Below, one piece after another: positions 35,101 through 46,599 of a stretch of 64,000 bases of DNA. A model generated the notes under the pieces. It saw only the letters and a program-made list of their open reading frames with translations, was not told the DNA's origin and searched no databases. Position numbers and translations under genes: made by a program. Source of the DNA: Symbiodinium natans (taxonomy: Eukaryota; Sar; Dinophyceae; Suessiales; Symbiodiniaceae); the NCBI GenBank assembly GCA_905221605.1, contig CAJNDS010002504.1, positions 126,001 through 190,000 of the forward strand, in the 5' to 3' direction. Within the stretch, counting starts at the first letter, position 1, and each line of letters begins with the position of its first letter.

Positions 35101-38100
35101 TTAATCCCACATCCCGAACTTGGCCTGGATATACAAGAGCTGAAGGCATCCGCGCTTGACCTGAGCACGACGTTTCTTGGCCGCAAACATCTCCACGCGA
35201 CTCCCAAGCCTTCAAGTTAGCAGCCATCATGCAACTCTCGGCCATGTCACATGCGGGCACAGCTTCGGCCGAAAGAGGCAGGAGGCAGCGTGCTCTTTCT
35301 CCTGGCCAGGTTGCGAAGCCGATGTTGGATGGACGCTGCATTACCTTCTCCCCTATTCCCGAGCCAGGCTGAAGTTTAGGCTGAGACAGCCAGCAGCTTG
35401 TTCAGACATCACGCCCGGCTCGCCATCAGCAGCCAAGAGCTCCCCGTCCGAGTTTCGAGGTCGATACTGACTGGACCAAGGAGAGTGCAGCCAGCTACAG
35501 TAATCTCAAGAGCCTGGAGCGGCGAGCCGTGCACGTAAGGTGCTACTTTAAGCTGCTACTTCATCCGCACCCCTCAGCTGCCTGGTTCTTGGACGGCTGC
35601 CCTGGGCAGCCACGATCTGCGAAGGGGCAGAGCACAGGCCGAAATGCGCAGCCTCGATTGAGGGCGAGCAAAGATACCAAAGCTTGCTGTGGGACGATTG
35701 CAAGGATAGGTACCCGCCCCTCATTGTGGATGGGAGGTCACGGCCACATGCAACGTGCACAGTCTAATGGTGCTACGCTTGGTGTGTTTCGGCCTGGCAT
35801 GCGACAAAAAGTCCTGCGTGCTCTCATCATCTAGTTAGGGAAGTGGCTTCGGATATGATCAAGGCATCCGATGTGCTGCCCTCGTTGTGTGGGCTGGACG
35901 ACGACGCATCCCACCGGGAACGACACACTTCGAGGATCATGTTGGTAGGTTTGGGTCCCAAAGCGAGGGCCAGCAACGGCCGATGCTCCTGATGCGCCAA
36001 GGTTTGGGTCCCAAAGCAAAGGCCAGCAACGGCCGATGCTCATGATGCATGATGCTCAAAGGTTTGGTTTCAAATTCCCGGCCAGCTTCTGCTGGTGTGC
36101 ATGATGCGCCAATGTTGGGTCGAACCTTCGCATTCCTAGAAACACTGTCACATCAGGCGCGTCAAGCAAGACTACCCAAATCCCTACATAGACCGTCCTA
36201 GGCCTCCCTCTTAGCATTGAAGATGCGAGCAACTGTTGCCATGAAAAGTCGCGCGGTATGCTCGGACCACATCCTTGGAACTGCAGCTTTCACAGCACTA
36301 TACACTCTGACGGGAGGCATGTTAGCAGCACTCACTTTCCTCTCTGCAAAGCCCAAGTCGCAGCGCAGCCTCGTTCAGCGTGTGGGCAGGGCACGGGGCG
36401 ATATTGGCCTGAGCTGATAATCAAGAGCCATGCCGGAAGAATGCATCCCGGAAGAGTCCTGGCACAAGAAAGCCTTCAAAGCCTGGCGGCACTCGCTCGC
36501 GTGGAGCTCCTGGATGGCTTCGGCGTTGTTGTAACATACACTCGCCGCACTTGCCCTCTTGCCCTTCTGCTTCGGTTGGGTCATGTTGGGACCTAGAGAC
36601 CCAAGGCCGGGTAGGATTTGCTAGGTTCGCATTCTCAACTTTCCTCCCAAAAAGAACCAGTTTGTCGACCAAAGGATCCCGGCTCCTCGTCTCTGGCAGA
36701 TGGCTGGGCTGTGCAGCCTTGTCAGTTCAGGGATTCTGCGCTTCGACTGGCATTTGCGAAATCTGGAAAACCCCCCAAAAACTTCCCCAAAGAGAACGCG
36801 CTCTTCTGAATGCGGGGTTGGTTTGGACAGACATAGGGGCTCCGGACAGCTCAACAGCTTTGGAAGCCCCGCAAATGGAAGCCTCATTAATCTTGCCAAT
36901 GATAATGGCAGTTGATGGCAATCTCGCAGCTGGATACCCTGAAAAACCTATCAGAGCGGGATGCCCGAATGTCGGCACGGCACCGGCCGAAAGCCGCACT
37001 CCTGCACTTTGGTGCTGGGGGTCATTCGTTGCCAACCCGCTTCGTTGGGTGAGGGATTACTAAACAGATCCGCATCAAAAACACAGAACACACACACACA
37101 CACAGAGAGACACACACACACACACACAATTCTTCCGAGCCCTGTGCCTGTTAGCAGCATCGTCAGTGTCCCCTACCTGTACCCCACCAACCCGGAGTCC
37201 CCTCAAGAAAGAAATACATTTGGGGGTCAGGGATCACAATTCGCCACGGTAGTCGTGCAGGCGTTTCGGACGTTTGAGCAGACATGAGCTGTGGGGTTCT
37301 ACTCGCGGTTTTGAAATCGGCTTTCATGTAGTTCTACCGCCGCAGAACACACGTAGTATCATGCTTCCCCGAAACAAAAATTTCAAACTGCAAGTGGCGA
37401 ACGCATAAAGGAGTTCTCCCATATTAGCACTTGAACACGACTGCAAGCGCAGGCCGACGAGGTCATGCATGCAACAGCATGGCTTGCATGACATCCACGC
37501 AGGCTGCACCAGATGCACATTGCAAAACTCTCAAGCCTGTCCTCGACATGTTCACGCAGCTCAAAAGCTAAAGCCTCAGCTTGAGCACATATTGCAATTC
37601 TGCATATTGCAGCAATGCGAGTCCAGAGCGCAAGCTAGTTCCCTGGTGCCTACGAATTCAGGTTTCGGGTGCTTCGGCTGCTTCCGAGGTTGGTGGGACA
37701 CCAACACTCTTCGGGCGCCTGCTCCGGGCAGCCTCGGCCCTTGTAGGTGCAGGGCACGGGCCTGGTCATTGCATTCTCAATCACATCACTACGCGGTTGA
37801 CCCCACAAGTGAATGAATGCCCGGCGCCTGTACTCGCAGTCCACACTGTGAGCCTTCACATGGGGCTGGAGTTACCGCATAACGTATATGTACATAATAT
37901 ATATATATATATACATCCATATCATAGAACCCTGTTTTGCACTATGCGAGCCCATGCCCTGTCGTCACATGAAAAAAAGAACTAAGTTGCAACAAGCTTT
38001 GACCTTTGAACTTTAAAAGCCATATGCCTGAAAACTCCTGTTCACGTTCCTAAAAGTTTGGCACATGGCCCGGGCCGAGAGTCTTGAAGTTTCGGACTCC

Positions 38101-39650
38101 CTGCTAAACTAGAAAGCCCGAAGGGATAATGCTCCAAATGGTCGGGCCATTCAAGACTCAAAGGAGCTGAAATGCTCGAAAGTCCTGGCAACATAAAATG
38201 TGGCGGCAGCGGTCCCCCCTGCTCATTGTCATGACTTGTAAGGCATCGGCGCACAGGGCACCCAGCCTCGACGTAGGCCAGCGACCCTTGCATCTGGCAG
38301 CCATGTTGAGCATGAGGGCCTGGGCATGTATTGCACATGGCAAAGGGGGCTGTGTCGTAGCATCGTGCAGTAGTTAAGGAATCACGAGCAGCATGTGGCC
38401 CTGCATGGATGTTCTGGCCAAGCACTAAGGGCTCAGGCGCCCAAAGATGTCAGAGACTTTCTCACACTTCCTGTGAATTCCTTTCATGCCTGCCACTTGA
38501 TCCATTCTCCTCCTCGCCCGGTGTCCCGCCCGGTCTCCTGGCCTGGTGCTGAAATATCGATCCTCAGGAAATCCCGTGGCGTCGAATACCCTTGGGGGGC
38601 CCACAAGTGCCGACCCACAGAAACGCCCACAGGGAGTCCCGCCGAGTAGTTGATAGTTTTTGGGGTGCCCACCACCAAAGAAGCCTACGGAGAGATTCAC
38701 CAAATATTCCTAGAATGCCCACCGCCACAGAAGCCCGCAGAGACACCCACTGAGCTTCGCGGTGTGACCTGCAGATTGTTTGCAGAGAGTCCCGCCGAAG
38801 TACCCACCCCGGAACCTGAGTATCGCCTGGTGCATTGACACTCAGAGTCAGAGGGAGTCCCTGCAGTGTCCAATCCCGCAGTGTGCCGATGTAGGCAACA
38901 GTGACACAACCCCGCGGCATATCCTTAAGTACCTGTCCAAATCTCCATTGGGTAGCCTGGTGGCAGGGGTCATCGAAGCAAATAAACTTCGTTTTGGTTG
39001 CCGTGCGGTCAGTCATAGCCGAAAAACATACCACGAGCGACTGCACGGCATGACGAAATACGTCTGGTCGGCTCAAGCGCCGTTTTTCATGTGCGGTCCT
39101 TCAGGCGCCCGAAAGGTGCACTCGCGCGTCTGTAACACTGTAAGGTACCCGAGAAGGTGCCACGCGATGGCTCCAGCCCGTTTGCCACGCCGTCGTTTGC
39201 CCGGGAGTAACTAACTCACTTACGCCTCCTCGACCAAGGAGGCGAGGCTGCATTTTCCAAGTGGGTTCAGCCACGTTCATTAACATACTCGCAGCAGACG
39301 ACTCAACGGGCTGGCACATGCAGCTGCGCGCTTGCGGGGCTCACTCACTCACTTCTGCGGGGTTGGGCTGCATATTCCCGGTGCCCGACCGCAAAACAAT
39401 ATTTAGCCACACTGACAGCAACCCAGAGGGCGACCGCAAAGCAAAAGAAAAACGTGTTCCCAAACTGGGCCGCCCATTGAGCCGACTGTTAGGAAAGTTT
39501 AACGATACCTGTGTAAGCCAACCAATCAAGAACATACAATATCATACAAGGCTTCAATAAGGCTTCAGGAATGTTTCTGTCCTTCCATCTGCAAAGCCTA
39601 CCTTTGCAGCCCGTGGTGCAGTTGACCGATCGTCCATCGCGGTTCCGCCT
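26105..39650 (-). CDS. TRAF-type zinc-finger protein, many split fingers (multi-exon, boundaries partly unknown)
   Basis: TRAF-type fingers bind zinc through spaced Cys and His and mediate protein contacts, often in ubiquitin signalling. Minus-strand fragments: 39650-39602 (RSVNCTTGCKG), 38340-38250 (CPGPHAQHGCQMQGSLAYVE), 37862-37825 (HSVDCEYR), 37772-37706 (RPVPCTYKGRGC), 37006-36961 (QECGFRPVPC), 36408-36350 (YRPVPCPHAERGC), 34165-34114 (EFRPVAC), 33925-33826 (HALACKFRPVSC), 32462-32395 (CRPVDCRYRPGGC), 32120-32047 (LLANHVADCSYRPVSC), 31480-31420 (ECRFRPSACPFQQRGC), 30989-30939 (LRAHAEQCPFRP), 30318-30256 (CPFRPVPC), 29385-29339 (LLQHLAECRYRP), 27532-27485 (MADHLANCDFR), 27029-26979 (VFCRYLARGCKAQ), 26678-about 26640 (AAHARTCSFRP). 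The last three join in phase 0 into one ordered finger series. The frame 26377-26105 (RPPRQEELAKMSLQALQ) may be the C-terminal exon. Whether this is one gene or two, and whether all fingers survive, is open. Confidence 0.72.
28242..28430 (-). CDS. possible degenerate finger exon
   Basis: The minus strand at about 28420-28365 reads CRCTKSGYTGSWAS then LQVHEAT, which has finger-like spacing but a Tyr where the second Cys would be expected. It lies where the zinc-finger series needs a first-half exon between the fragments at 29.35 and 27.5 kb. It could be a decayed finger or coincidence. Confidence 0.3.
   Translation of the reverse strand, partial: DLACSGKCRCTKSGYTGSWASCLQVHEATMPKGDRRQQQVASAGDTVRCFCCYTASCPHLNS
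29694..29714 (-). repeat. dispersed 21-bp repeat, copy A
   Basis: Its reverse complement, AGGACCCCAATAAGGTACCCC, matches the copy at 48186-48208 apart from extra C residues in the C-runs. Confidence 0.7.
34374..34494. repeat. telomere-like TTTAGGG array with shared spacer
   Basis: TTTAGGG units at 34374-34393 and, in a longer block, at 34426-34492. Between them is TTTTGGCACCCG...GCGGGGTTTAGGG, and the pattern restarts after the block with TTTTTTGCCACCCG. It lies inside the zinc-finger gene region, between two finger exons. Confidence 0.85.
34646..34677. repeat. telomere-like repeat
   Basis: Four TTTAGGG-type units, one degenerate. Confidence 0.9.
35947..36055. repeat. about 54-bp tandem duplication
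   Basis: Two copies of a unit starting GGTTTGGGTCCCAAAGC and holding GGCCAGCAACGGCCGATGC, then a diverged partial third copy starting near 36060 (GGTTTGG ... GGCCAGC). Confidence 0.9.
37089..37128. repeat. (AC)n microsatellite
   Basis: Two (AC)n blocks separated by AGAGAG, between finger exons. Confidence 0.95.
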
Positions 39651-39959
39651 AGCAGCAAGGCCGTGAAAAAGCATCGAAGCTGTGGGATGTTGCGAACTCA
39701 AAAGGCCAGCTGCTGCTAGTTGGAGGAGCTCACGTGAACAGCCAACTTGGAAGCTCAAGGAATGCAGGACCCTCTCCCCAAGTCCCAAACTCCGCATAGC
39801 CTCGCAAGGCCCAGGAGAGCGGCATCGCTGCCCGGACTCACACCCAGCTGCCCAGCAGCAGCACGAAGCCTCGAGAGGAAGCGGAGGGATTGTTTTCAGG
39901 CTTTGGCGGACAGGCGCCTGCAGCATCCTGGAGCACTGGCACCTAAACTTCAACACCCT

Positions 39960-40760
39960 AGAAGTGAGCTGCGAGACTGGTTGAAAGGAATGGCGAAGCA
40001 GTGGCAAAGAAAGAACGAACTCTACAAAGTGGTGCCTGCAAGCGCATGCTTTGACGTCAGGGGCTCTATGCGTCTATGCCAATCTGCTGAAAGCTGAAGA
40101 CGCAATCAAACAGATCATTGCAGGGTGCGTGGCTGCGATGTCCAGGGCTCATCGGGGAAGCGGGCGTTGTGGCGCAGGACTTGAATCACAAGCTCGCGGG
40201 CCTGCCTTGTCGCGGAGAGGATAGTGCTCCCACCTTGTCCCGTCGCCTATGGATTATTTACTCAGGAGCTGTTCGCACCATGTCCGCTTCATTCCTTGTC
40301 AGGAACCCTGAGGCTGCTTGCACAGCACTTACCGGACTTCGTGAAGAACCGACTTTGTGAAGACCTGAAGTGGAGAACCCAAGATGGCGCAGCCAAACAC
40401 AGTGGCAAAAGCACCAGAGACCCCCGGCTGCCTGACAAGCCGAACCTCCAGCGAGATGGGGGCCACCTGACATCTGGCCCTTTACTTGCATTGATGTAGA
40501 AATCGCAAGGCTGGTGTGGGGCAGCTTAGGACTTCTAGTCCAACCGCATACGACTCTGCGGGCACTACATAAGGCCTTGGTTCACGGGCCCCTTGCAGGA
40601 CACATTCTCGGTGTAAAAGACAAAACCAAACGAACCTTTACAAGAATCAGAAGATTGGCTAGCTTTGTTGTTGAGACCTGCTCAGCTCAGGCCCTTACAT
40701 CCATGGAACAGGTGGATGCTTGGAATGATACGCTGGGGTTAGATGCTTGAGATTGAGCAA
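39960..40760 (+). other. possible plus-strand coding fragments
   Basis: Successive plus-strand frames have protein-like segments: WLKGMAKQWQRKNELYKVVP, YANLLKAEDAIKQIIAGCVA, LLAQHLPDFVKNRLCEDLKW and RRLASFVVETCSAQALTSME. They are in different frames with no clear splice signals and no recognised family. A decayed mobile element or gene is possible, as is chance. The minus strand near 40.85 kb has a T-rich tract ending in CCAG (complement of 40830-40850) that looks like an intron end, so this is not settled. Confidence 0.25.
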
Positions 40761-40769
40761 GAACGACGT

Positions 40770-43430
40770 GTTGGATCTTGCAATTTCGAGCCTTAAAATA
40801 TAGCGAAAGATCCACCCACGCACTCCGACCTGGATCAAAAAAAAAAAAGAAGCATTGCCACAGTCTAAGCTGTATACGCCGAATTACGTCGAGGTTTAGA
40901 AAGGACCAGTCTGGCAACTTGCTGCTGAAGCGGCGTAGGGTTCAGCACGTGGACTTAGCCTCAGAAAGTTGAACAGCACCAGCAACAGCTTCTCGCACTC
41001 CATCTGCCCCAGAACAACCTCAAACTGCCCCAGCCCCGCCCGACCCCTCCAATGCCCCTCTCGACTTCTTACGATCCTAGACATGGGAAAAATGGATGTC
41101 CCATGTTTGTTCTCGTGCTAACCAAAAGAATCCTCCTCGAGTCGGCCCCACTGCGGCTACTGCATCCGAGAAACGAGCGCGGAGCTGCCCCTCCTGGCCT
41201 GGCAGCTCGCGGCCGGTACCCAAACCGAAGCCCCTCGCCTCAGTCCTGCATAAACCGCAAACCATCTTGCCCCGACCCTGATCTCTCCCTCTAGATCGCT
41301 ACAGTCGCTCCCAAGCACCTCCTTGGCGTCAGCGACCGCACGGGGCTCCGCGCAAGGCGCGGGCTCGGAGTCCTGGGAGTCGAGCCCCACAAGGACTGAG
41401 GGCTGATGCTTTTGGGAGAGCCAAAACAGAGGCCACTGCCATCATCTATAGCAGCAAGCTGGCAAGATAGCATAGCACAGCAAGGGGCTCGACATCAAGA
41501 AACGTTTATGCACTTGTTGCCTGATGACTTTCCGCTGGTGCAAAGGCGGCCTTTCCGCCGCAGTGCAACTCATCGCTAGGAAACGATGCGCTGATCACAA
41601 GTCAACAGGCGCTCAGACAACTTCGCTTGCGACAGTATCTGCTCTAGACTCACTCCGTCGTCCTATGTTGCAATGCCCTAAAGTCAAAACTACCAACTCC
41701 CAAATGCCGCACCCGGGCTACCCTATGTCAAAACTCCCACCTCCCAAATGCCCCACCCCGGCCACCTGGCCATAGATCCCGCAATTACACCCAAGGCCCT
41801 TCAATTCTCTAGTACAACTTCAGCCCCCCCGCCTGGCGCTGCGGGGACTTCGGGGGCTGGCAGGCTCCAACGAGACGTAGTCCCCAAGCAGCCACGCCAA
41901 CTCTTGGATGAGCCTGTCCACCCGCCCTTGTTACCCGAATCAAACTCCTTTATATCAGACCTCTCCAGGGCTCAGGGCTTGGAGCTTCCAAGCTCGAATC
42001 TGGCTGAGGACCATAACCTGGACCATCCTCTTTAAAGACGCCGGGTACACAGTGGTAATTCGTGCAAAACAAGTCCAGGAGTATACCTCAGGGGTGCAAG
42101 TCTCAGAAGTAGCAGTGCCCTTCCCGGAAGAACGAGTCTGATCTGCGTGGCGGGCATTGATCATTCCTAGTTCCACGCACGCCCTGCAGACCCCAAAGCG
42201 GCGCCGGCCTGGCAACCTCCACGCGGCAGGGAATGCCAACCTGAAAAGTCGATGGAGGGTTCACACTGAAGGCAGCTTTATGCAACATGCCTTCGCAGCG
42301 AACATCGCTCGCAGATGGATATCGCAGTGTGTAGGATGCACCGGCACACCCCAATCTAGCGCGAGCGCGCACACACGTGTAGATCCCCCCGACGCAAGAA
42401 GAAAAGCATGCCAACTGTAGCCCACTTCCTTACAATTCTGACTGTCCTTTACTCCGCCAATCACGTTGCACATTGAGCGGCTGAATTCACAGAAACTCGC
42501 AAAAACCTAAATTCAAAACAAAAGCGAAAAAGAAATCCTCCAAAGCCAAGGAACAAACTCAAGCCTATGCAGAGATCCCGAACCTCAACCGAGACCCGAT
42601 CGAAGCTTGCAAAGAGCCATGTTGATGTTCGAACTTACAGACTTACTGGTTGTGGTGGGCAGCCTTGGAAGCCGCCGTGAGGTGCCCGGCCACTGTGGCG
42701 AGCTTCCCTCGGCACTGGGAGAGCCTCCCAGGGCAGCTTCGGGTCTCTTTAAGGGGCGGGGGTTACGTGCTCGGACGGCGAGCCTGGAGGATTCGATCAG
42801 TTTTGGGATTCTCATTCTCCAAGGCTCACCCCAAGTCACCCCCTTTCCCCGAGTCTTGCCGGACTCCAGCCTCTGAGACGCAAAGCGCGATTGAACCTCG
42901 CGTGGACGCCAGGGCCGCCAGGGGCTTGGGCTGCTGTCTTGCGCTGCCGGACTTACTCTCCGGGGCGTTTGGATCACTTCTTCCTGGTTCCTACCAGAAG
43001 CCCTTGACAGCGTTAAGCCTCAAACCTCAACCATCCTCACCTTTCAAACCATCGAATATCCGGAATTCCCTGTCCCAAAACTCGAAACCAAAGCCGTAAA
43101 TCATCCAAATCACCAGAAAGTCGAGCTACCAGATGCCACCCCCAACAACATTGAGGCCACGCAGCTACTGCCCGAGCACGGGTCTCCACCTGGTCGCTCT
43201 TGAGGGCCAAGTTGCGCAAATGCCTCCGTGGGGGCCGAATTGACGGGAAGTGCAGGGTTTGTGCGTACTTTACTTGCTTGGTGCTAAAGGGTACAATCGG
43301 TTACAACATGCGACGGACATGCCAAAACAGCACCCGAAAAACAATTCAAAATTCGAGCCCCCAAACGGGCTTCGCCCAAGTGGCCGGTCGTCCGCAGAGG
43401 CCGAGAAGAGCCTCAAGAAGCAAAGGTGCC
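40770..43430. other. no gene supported
   Basis: Poly-A run at 40838-40849 (T-run on the minus strand). Overlapping open frames without recognisable motifs. A short pro-rich duplication (caaatgccgcacccgggct / caaatgccccaccccggcc) lies at about 41701-41764. Confidence 0.4.
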
Positions 43431-43439
43431 AGGAGCGCC

Positions 43440-43640
43440 AAGAGGTTGAAAGATGCAGTTCCCCTTCAGAAACGGCGCATGTACTCTTGACAAAGCTCAA
43501 GGACCGGCGCTCTTTTTTTTTTCAGCGCATCGATGTTGCCGACCTCAAGGCGCAGCGCTTCAACTTGAGACCTCCACAGCTTTTGCTTGCGCCACCTCGC
43601 CCTTCACTAGCAACTGGCCTTCTTGGCAGGGGCGTGATGC
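43440..43640 (-). CDS. coiled-coil-like exon fragment, unrecognised
   Basis: The minus strand reads GQLLVKGEVAQAKAVEV and, one frame over, SQVEALRLEVGNIDALKKKE then RRSLSFVKSTCAVSEGELHL. The heptad-like spacing of L, V and I suggests a coiled coil. The plus strand carries a perfect-looking T-tract plus CAG at about 43511-43525, but this equals AAAAAAAAA codons on the minus strand, so strand choice rests on composition. Confidence 0.3.
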
Positions 43641-43669
43641 CCTGGGTCCTGGGCAGGGTGCCCTAATCA

Positions 43670-44620
43670 AACATCTTTCCTGATTGAAACTCGAGGCCCT
43701 GCCAAGCTCGGAAGTGTCAGAGCTGCAGCACGTTTGGCCGCCCCTGGGCATCGATTTCGCTCGAGAAGCTCTCTTTGCCTATTGACATTGGCCTGCAAAC
43801 CGGCCCGCGTCTCAAAGTCTCAAAGTACCTAAAACTGCTAAGCGTTTAAAACGTCTCACCCCACTCCCCAGCTTCATCGAGCATCGAAAATCCCAGCCTC
43901 AGAACTCCCGTAGCGGAGCAGCTGCGGCTTTGCGAATCACAGACTGTTGGGTTGGTATGGTTTTGGTAAGAGCTGTGGGCACACATGGTGACGCATGGTG
44001 ACGTGTGATGAAGGCCTCCTAAGGATGTGCTTGTGCCACCAAGGTCAAAGCCGCGCGTTGAACGTTCCATTGGCAAAGGCCACTGTTATATCGCAGCATC
44101 TTGGGCCCTGGAGCTTTCGGCTTCAGCCGGTTCCGAGCTCACCCCCAAGCTGCGTAGTAAAAGGTCAGAGCATGATTCTTAGGTAGGACAATGCAGGACA
44201 GCTGAGGGCCCGAGTTCTGCTGCTGGAACCAGTATCGCGAGACGACTCGCGCTTTAGAAGAGTCTTTGCCCGATCCTGTGGGGCATCATCAACCTGGACG
44301 TCTAATGAGTCTAATATCCTCTAATGGCACCTAGTATCGTCACAACGTTAGAAAACGGTACATGCCCTTGGTGTTGGCAATGGTTGGGTCGGACCGAGCA
44401 TTCTGTGCAGAACGCACCAGCTCGGTGCTTTGGGAAACTGGGCTCGACAGCTGGAAAGCACAATGACACCAAAGTTAAGCTGGAGGTCATTGGCTGGTTA
44501 GGGCTTAAGAGCACAGAACAAAGTCTCTCACGTTTCCCAGATCTTCCCTGTTTGCAAACTCATTCGCATACAGCTATCCTGGCAATCCTGGCCTCGGTTC
44601 CTCCTTTCACGCGAGGTTTC
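43670..44620. other. intergenic, downstream of the Mei2-like gene
   Basis: No exon seen. A short repeat gcatggtgacg occurs at about 43983-44002. Confidence 0.4.
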
Positions 44621-44627
44621 TGGGCAA

Positions 44628-46594
44628 TCACGCCCCCTGTCCACCGCGCAAGAGGAAGACAATGCTCTCTTCACCAATTAGATCCCAGCCCAAAAGATCC
44701 TTTTCTGAGAAGCTCACGTCATGGACTTTGCTGGACACATAGCAAGATTGCAGGTCGTCCGTGAGGTGACCCGAATCCGGCAGCTCGCTGCGTGTTGCCT
44801 CCTCCGAATTGATGTTGTTGCTCTTCTGGCAGAACACAGGGCGCCTGTTGGCATTGCTGTCTCGCATCACGGCAGAAAGGCTGAAGTGCTTCGTGAGCTG
44901 CTCCTGACCCTGCAAACGAGCAAAGCTGACTGCCGGCAGCGTCGACTGTGTGAAATGACCCCGCTTCAAGTAGGCTCGCCAGAAAGATGGCGTCATGCGC
45001 TGGCAGAGCACTAATACGTCGTTGGGGGTCCGGAAGTTGATGAATGCAAAGCCACAGTGCGTGCCGCGACGCTTGTCGAAAGGCATGTAGAAGAAGGTGT
45101 AGCTGTCTGACAAACCACAAGGATGCAGCAGTGCCACAAACGCTTCTCGACTGCAGGCCTTTGGGAAACGGGTGTTTGCTGTGTCTTGGGAAGCTTTGGT
45201 TTTGCTTTCCGCTTGGTCGTAGTTTAAGTTTAAGGCAATTGTGAATTACATCATTGCGAGGCGCGGGGACTTCCAAATCGCTAAAACAACAGCACGTGGA
45301 AATATTCGATCGTTCCAAAAAGCCTGTTTCGAAGTGATGTTATTGTTGTTGGTTCTTGCAACATCTCGGCGGTTCGCCCTACGCACACGTGACCATGTAC
45401 AATGCCTCACACCTGCACGAAAAGAACCGTTTGTAGATTACACATTCGGTGCATCTTACTCCTGCGCGCCTGTTTGTGAAAAGCTCCATACTACTTGCGA
45501 GACTTTACCAGCCACCTACCTGAATCTACCCGACAACCGCTTCCGCAATGACCTCATGATGTCTTTCACTTTTCGCCTTCTCCTGCGCAAACTGTGACAT
45601 GTGGTGGCAGTTTCCAGACACTTTTGTGAAGAAAAGCGCCATTTCAGCGGGCAGAAAGCCCACAAAAAAATTGGGGCCCGCCAATCCAGCCCAAAAGTGC
45701 GCAAGCCAATAAACCTACTACTTCGCTATACTTCGTTCTGTCTTCCCCTCCACTTCTAGAATTGGCTTCAAGACAGGACATATTCTACTAACCCTTGCTA
45801 ACCGCTGCAGGACCAACGAAAGTCAAACATTTTGTCAGACGCAGCTCCTTGGGAATGTTCCTCACCATCACAGTCGTGCGTGTGTCCTCGCCGGAGCGGA
45901 TCTTGTCAGGGACGATGTCAAACTTCTGCAGGTCCTCCATTCCCATCTTCTCGCGCACAGGCTTGCCGTTCCCTTGCCATTTACGTCCTCCCTTTGACGG
46001 AGGAGTGGCAGGAGTCTCACTTTCCTTGCTGGTCAATGGAACTGATGCAAGGCCCAAAGGCTCCTGCACCCACTCAGCCGGAGGCAGTGACTCAGCCGAG
46101 TCACAGAATGGCTCAGGAATCTGGCTGCTCTGACCTTGGATTTCTTGGCCTTGTGCGGCGGCCTGGCTCACCTGGCATATGGGCCGGCTGGCTGGGATCA
46201 ACATTGTCACTCGCTGAGCTGCACGCATGTCGTAGAACTCCACAGCGATTTCCTCTTCACACAACGAAATGCCAGCGATCTCTCCATAGCCGTGGAGCTG
46301 ACCTACTTGGTCCCGGAGATCGGCGATGACCTTTGGCGAAATGCTGACTGCACGAAAGTCGCGTGCGGCCGACGGGTAAGGTTCGGCTAGCGCTCCGAAG
46401 TGCTGAAGAACCTTCTGCGCGACCCTCACGTCAAAGAAGGTCACGAACACCAATCCGGTGACGGCACTCAAGGTGGTGTCAAGCCGCGCAATGTCGCCAA
46501 ACCTCGAGAAGAGTGTGGTCGCCTCTGGAAAGTCTGCCTGTAAGTGAACTGCCACGGTGTTGGAGGCACCTGACAAAGACGTGGGCCGAGCCAT
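44628..46594 (-). CDS. Mei2-like RNA-binding protein, three RRM domains (two exons)
   Basis: RNA-binding protein of the Mei2 family, whose founding member binds a non-coding RNA in fission yeast meiosis; plants and dinoflagellates have Mei2-like paralogues. Exon 1, 46594-45848, gives 249 residues from an ATG that leaves room for a complete first RRM. RRM1 is about residues 11-68, RRM2 about 78-133, then a low-complexity linker, and the family-defining C-terminal RRM begins at TTVMVRNIP (239-247). Exon 2, 45158-44628, continues REAFVALL, SYTFFYMPFD and GTHCGFAFINF, then the Mei2 C-terminal signature FARLQGQEQLTKHF, and ends at a stop. Total about 425 residues. The intron (45159-45847) starts GA and ends AG followed by G, in phase 0. 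A second GA/AG choice (45836 to 45151) also keeps frame and changes a few residues. No break seen. Confidence 0.92.
45159..45847 (-). other. GA-AG intron of the Mei2-like gene
   Basis: On the minus strand exon 1 ends CCCAAG and the intron starts GAGCTG; the intron ends CCCAAAG and exon 2 starts GCC. The near-duplicate CCCAA(A)GG at both edges resembles target-site duplication left by introner-type intron insertion. Confidence 0.65.
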
Positions 46595-46599
46595 GCTGT

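Noticed and set aside
43511-43530. Plus-strand 3' splice site (T-tract plus CAG)
   Set aside because: The same bases read as Lys codons in a coiled-coil-like minus-strand frame. Without a matching donor or an adjoining plus exon the call is not supportable.
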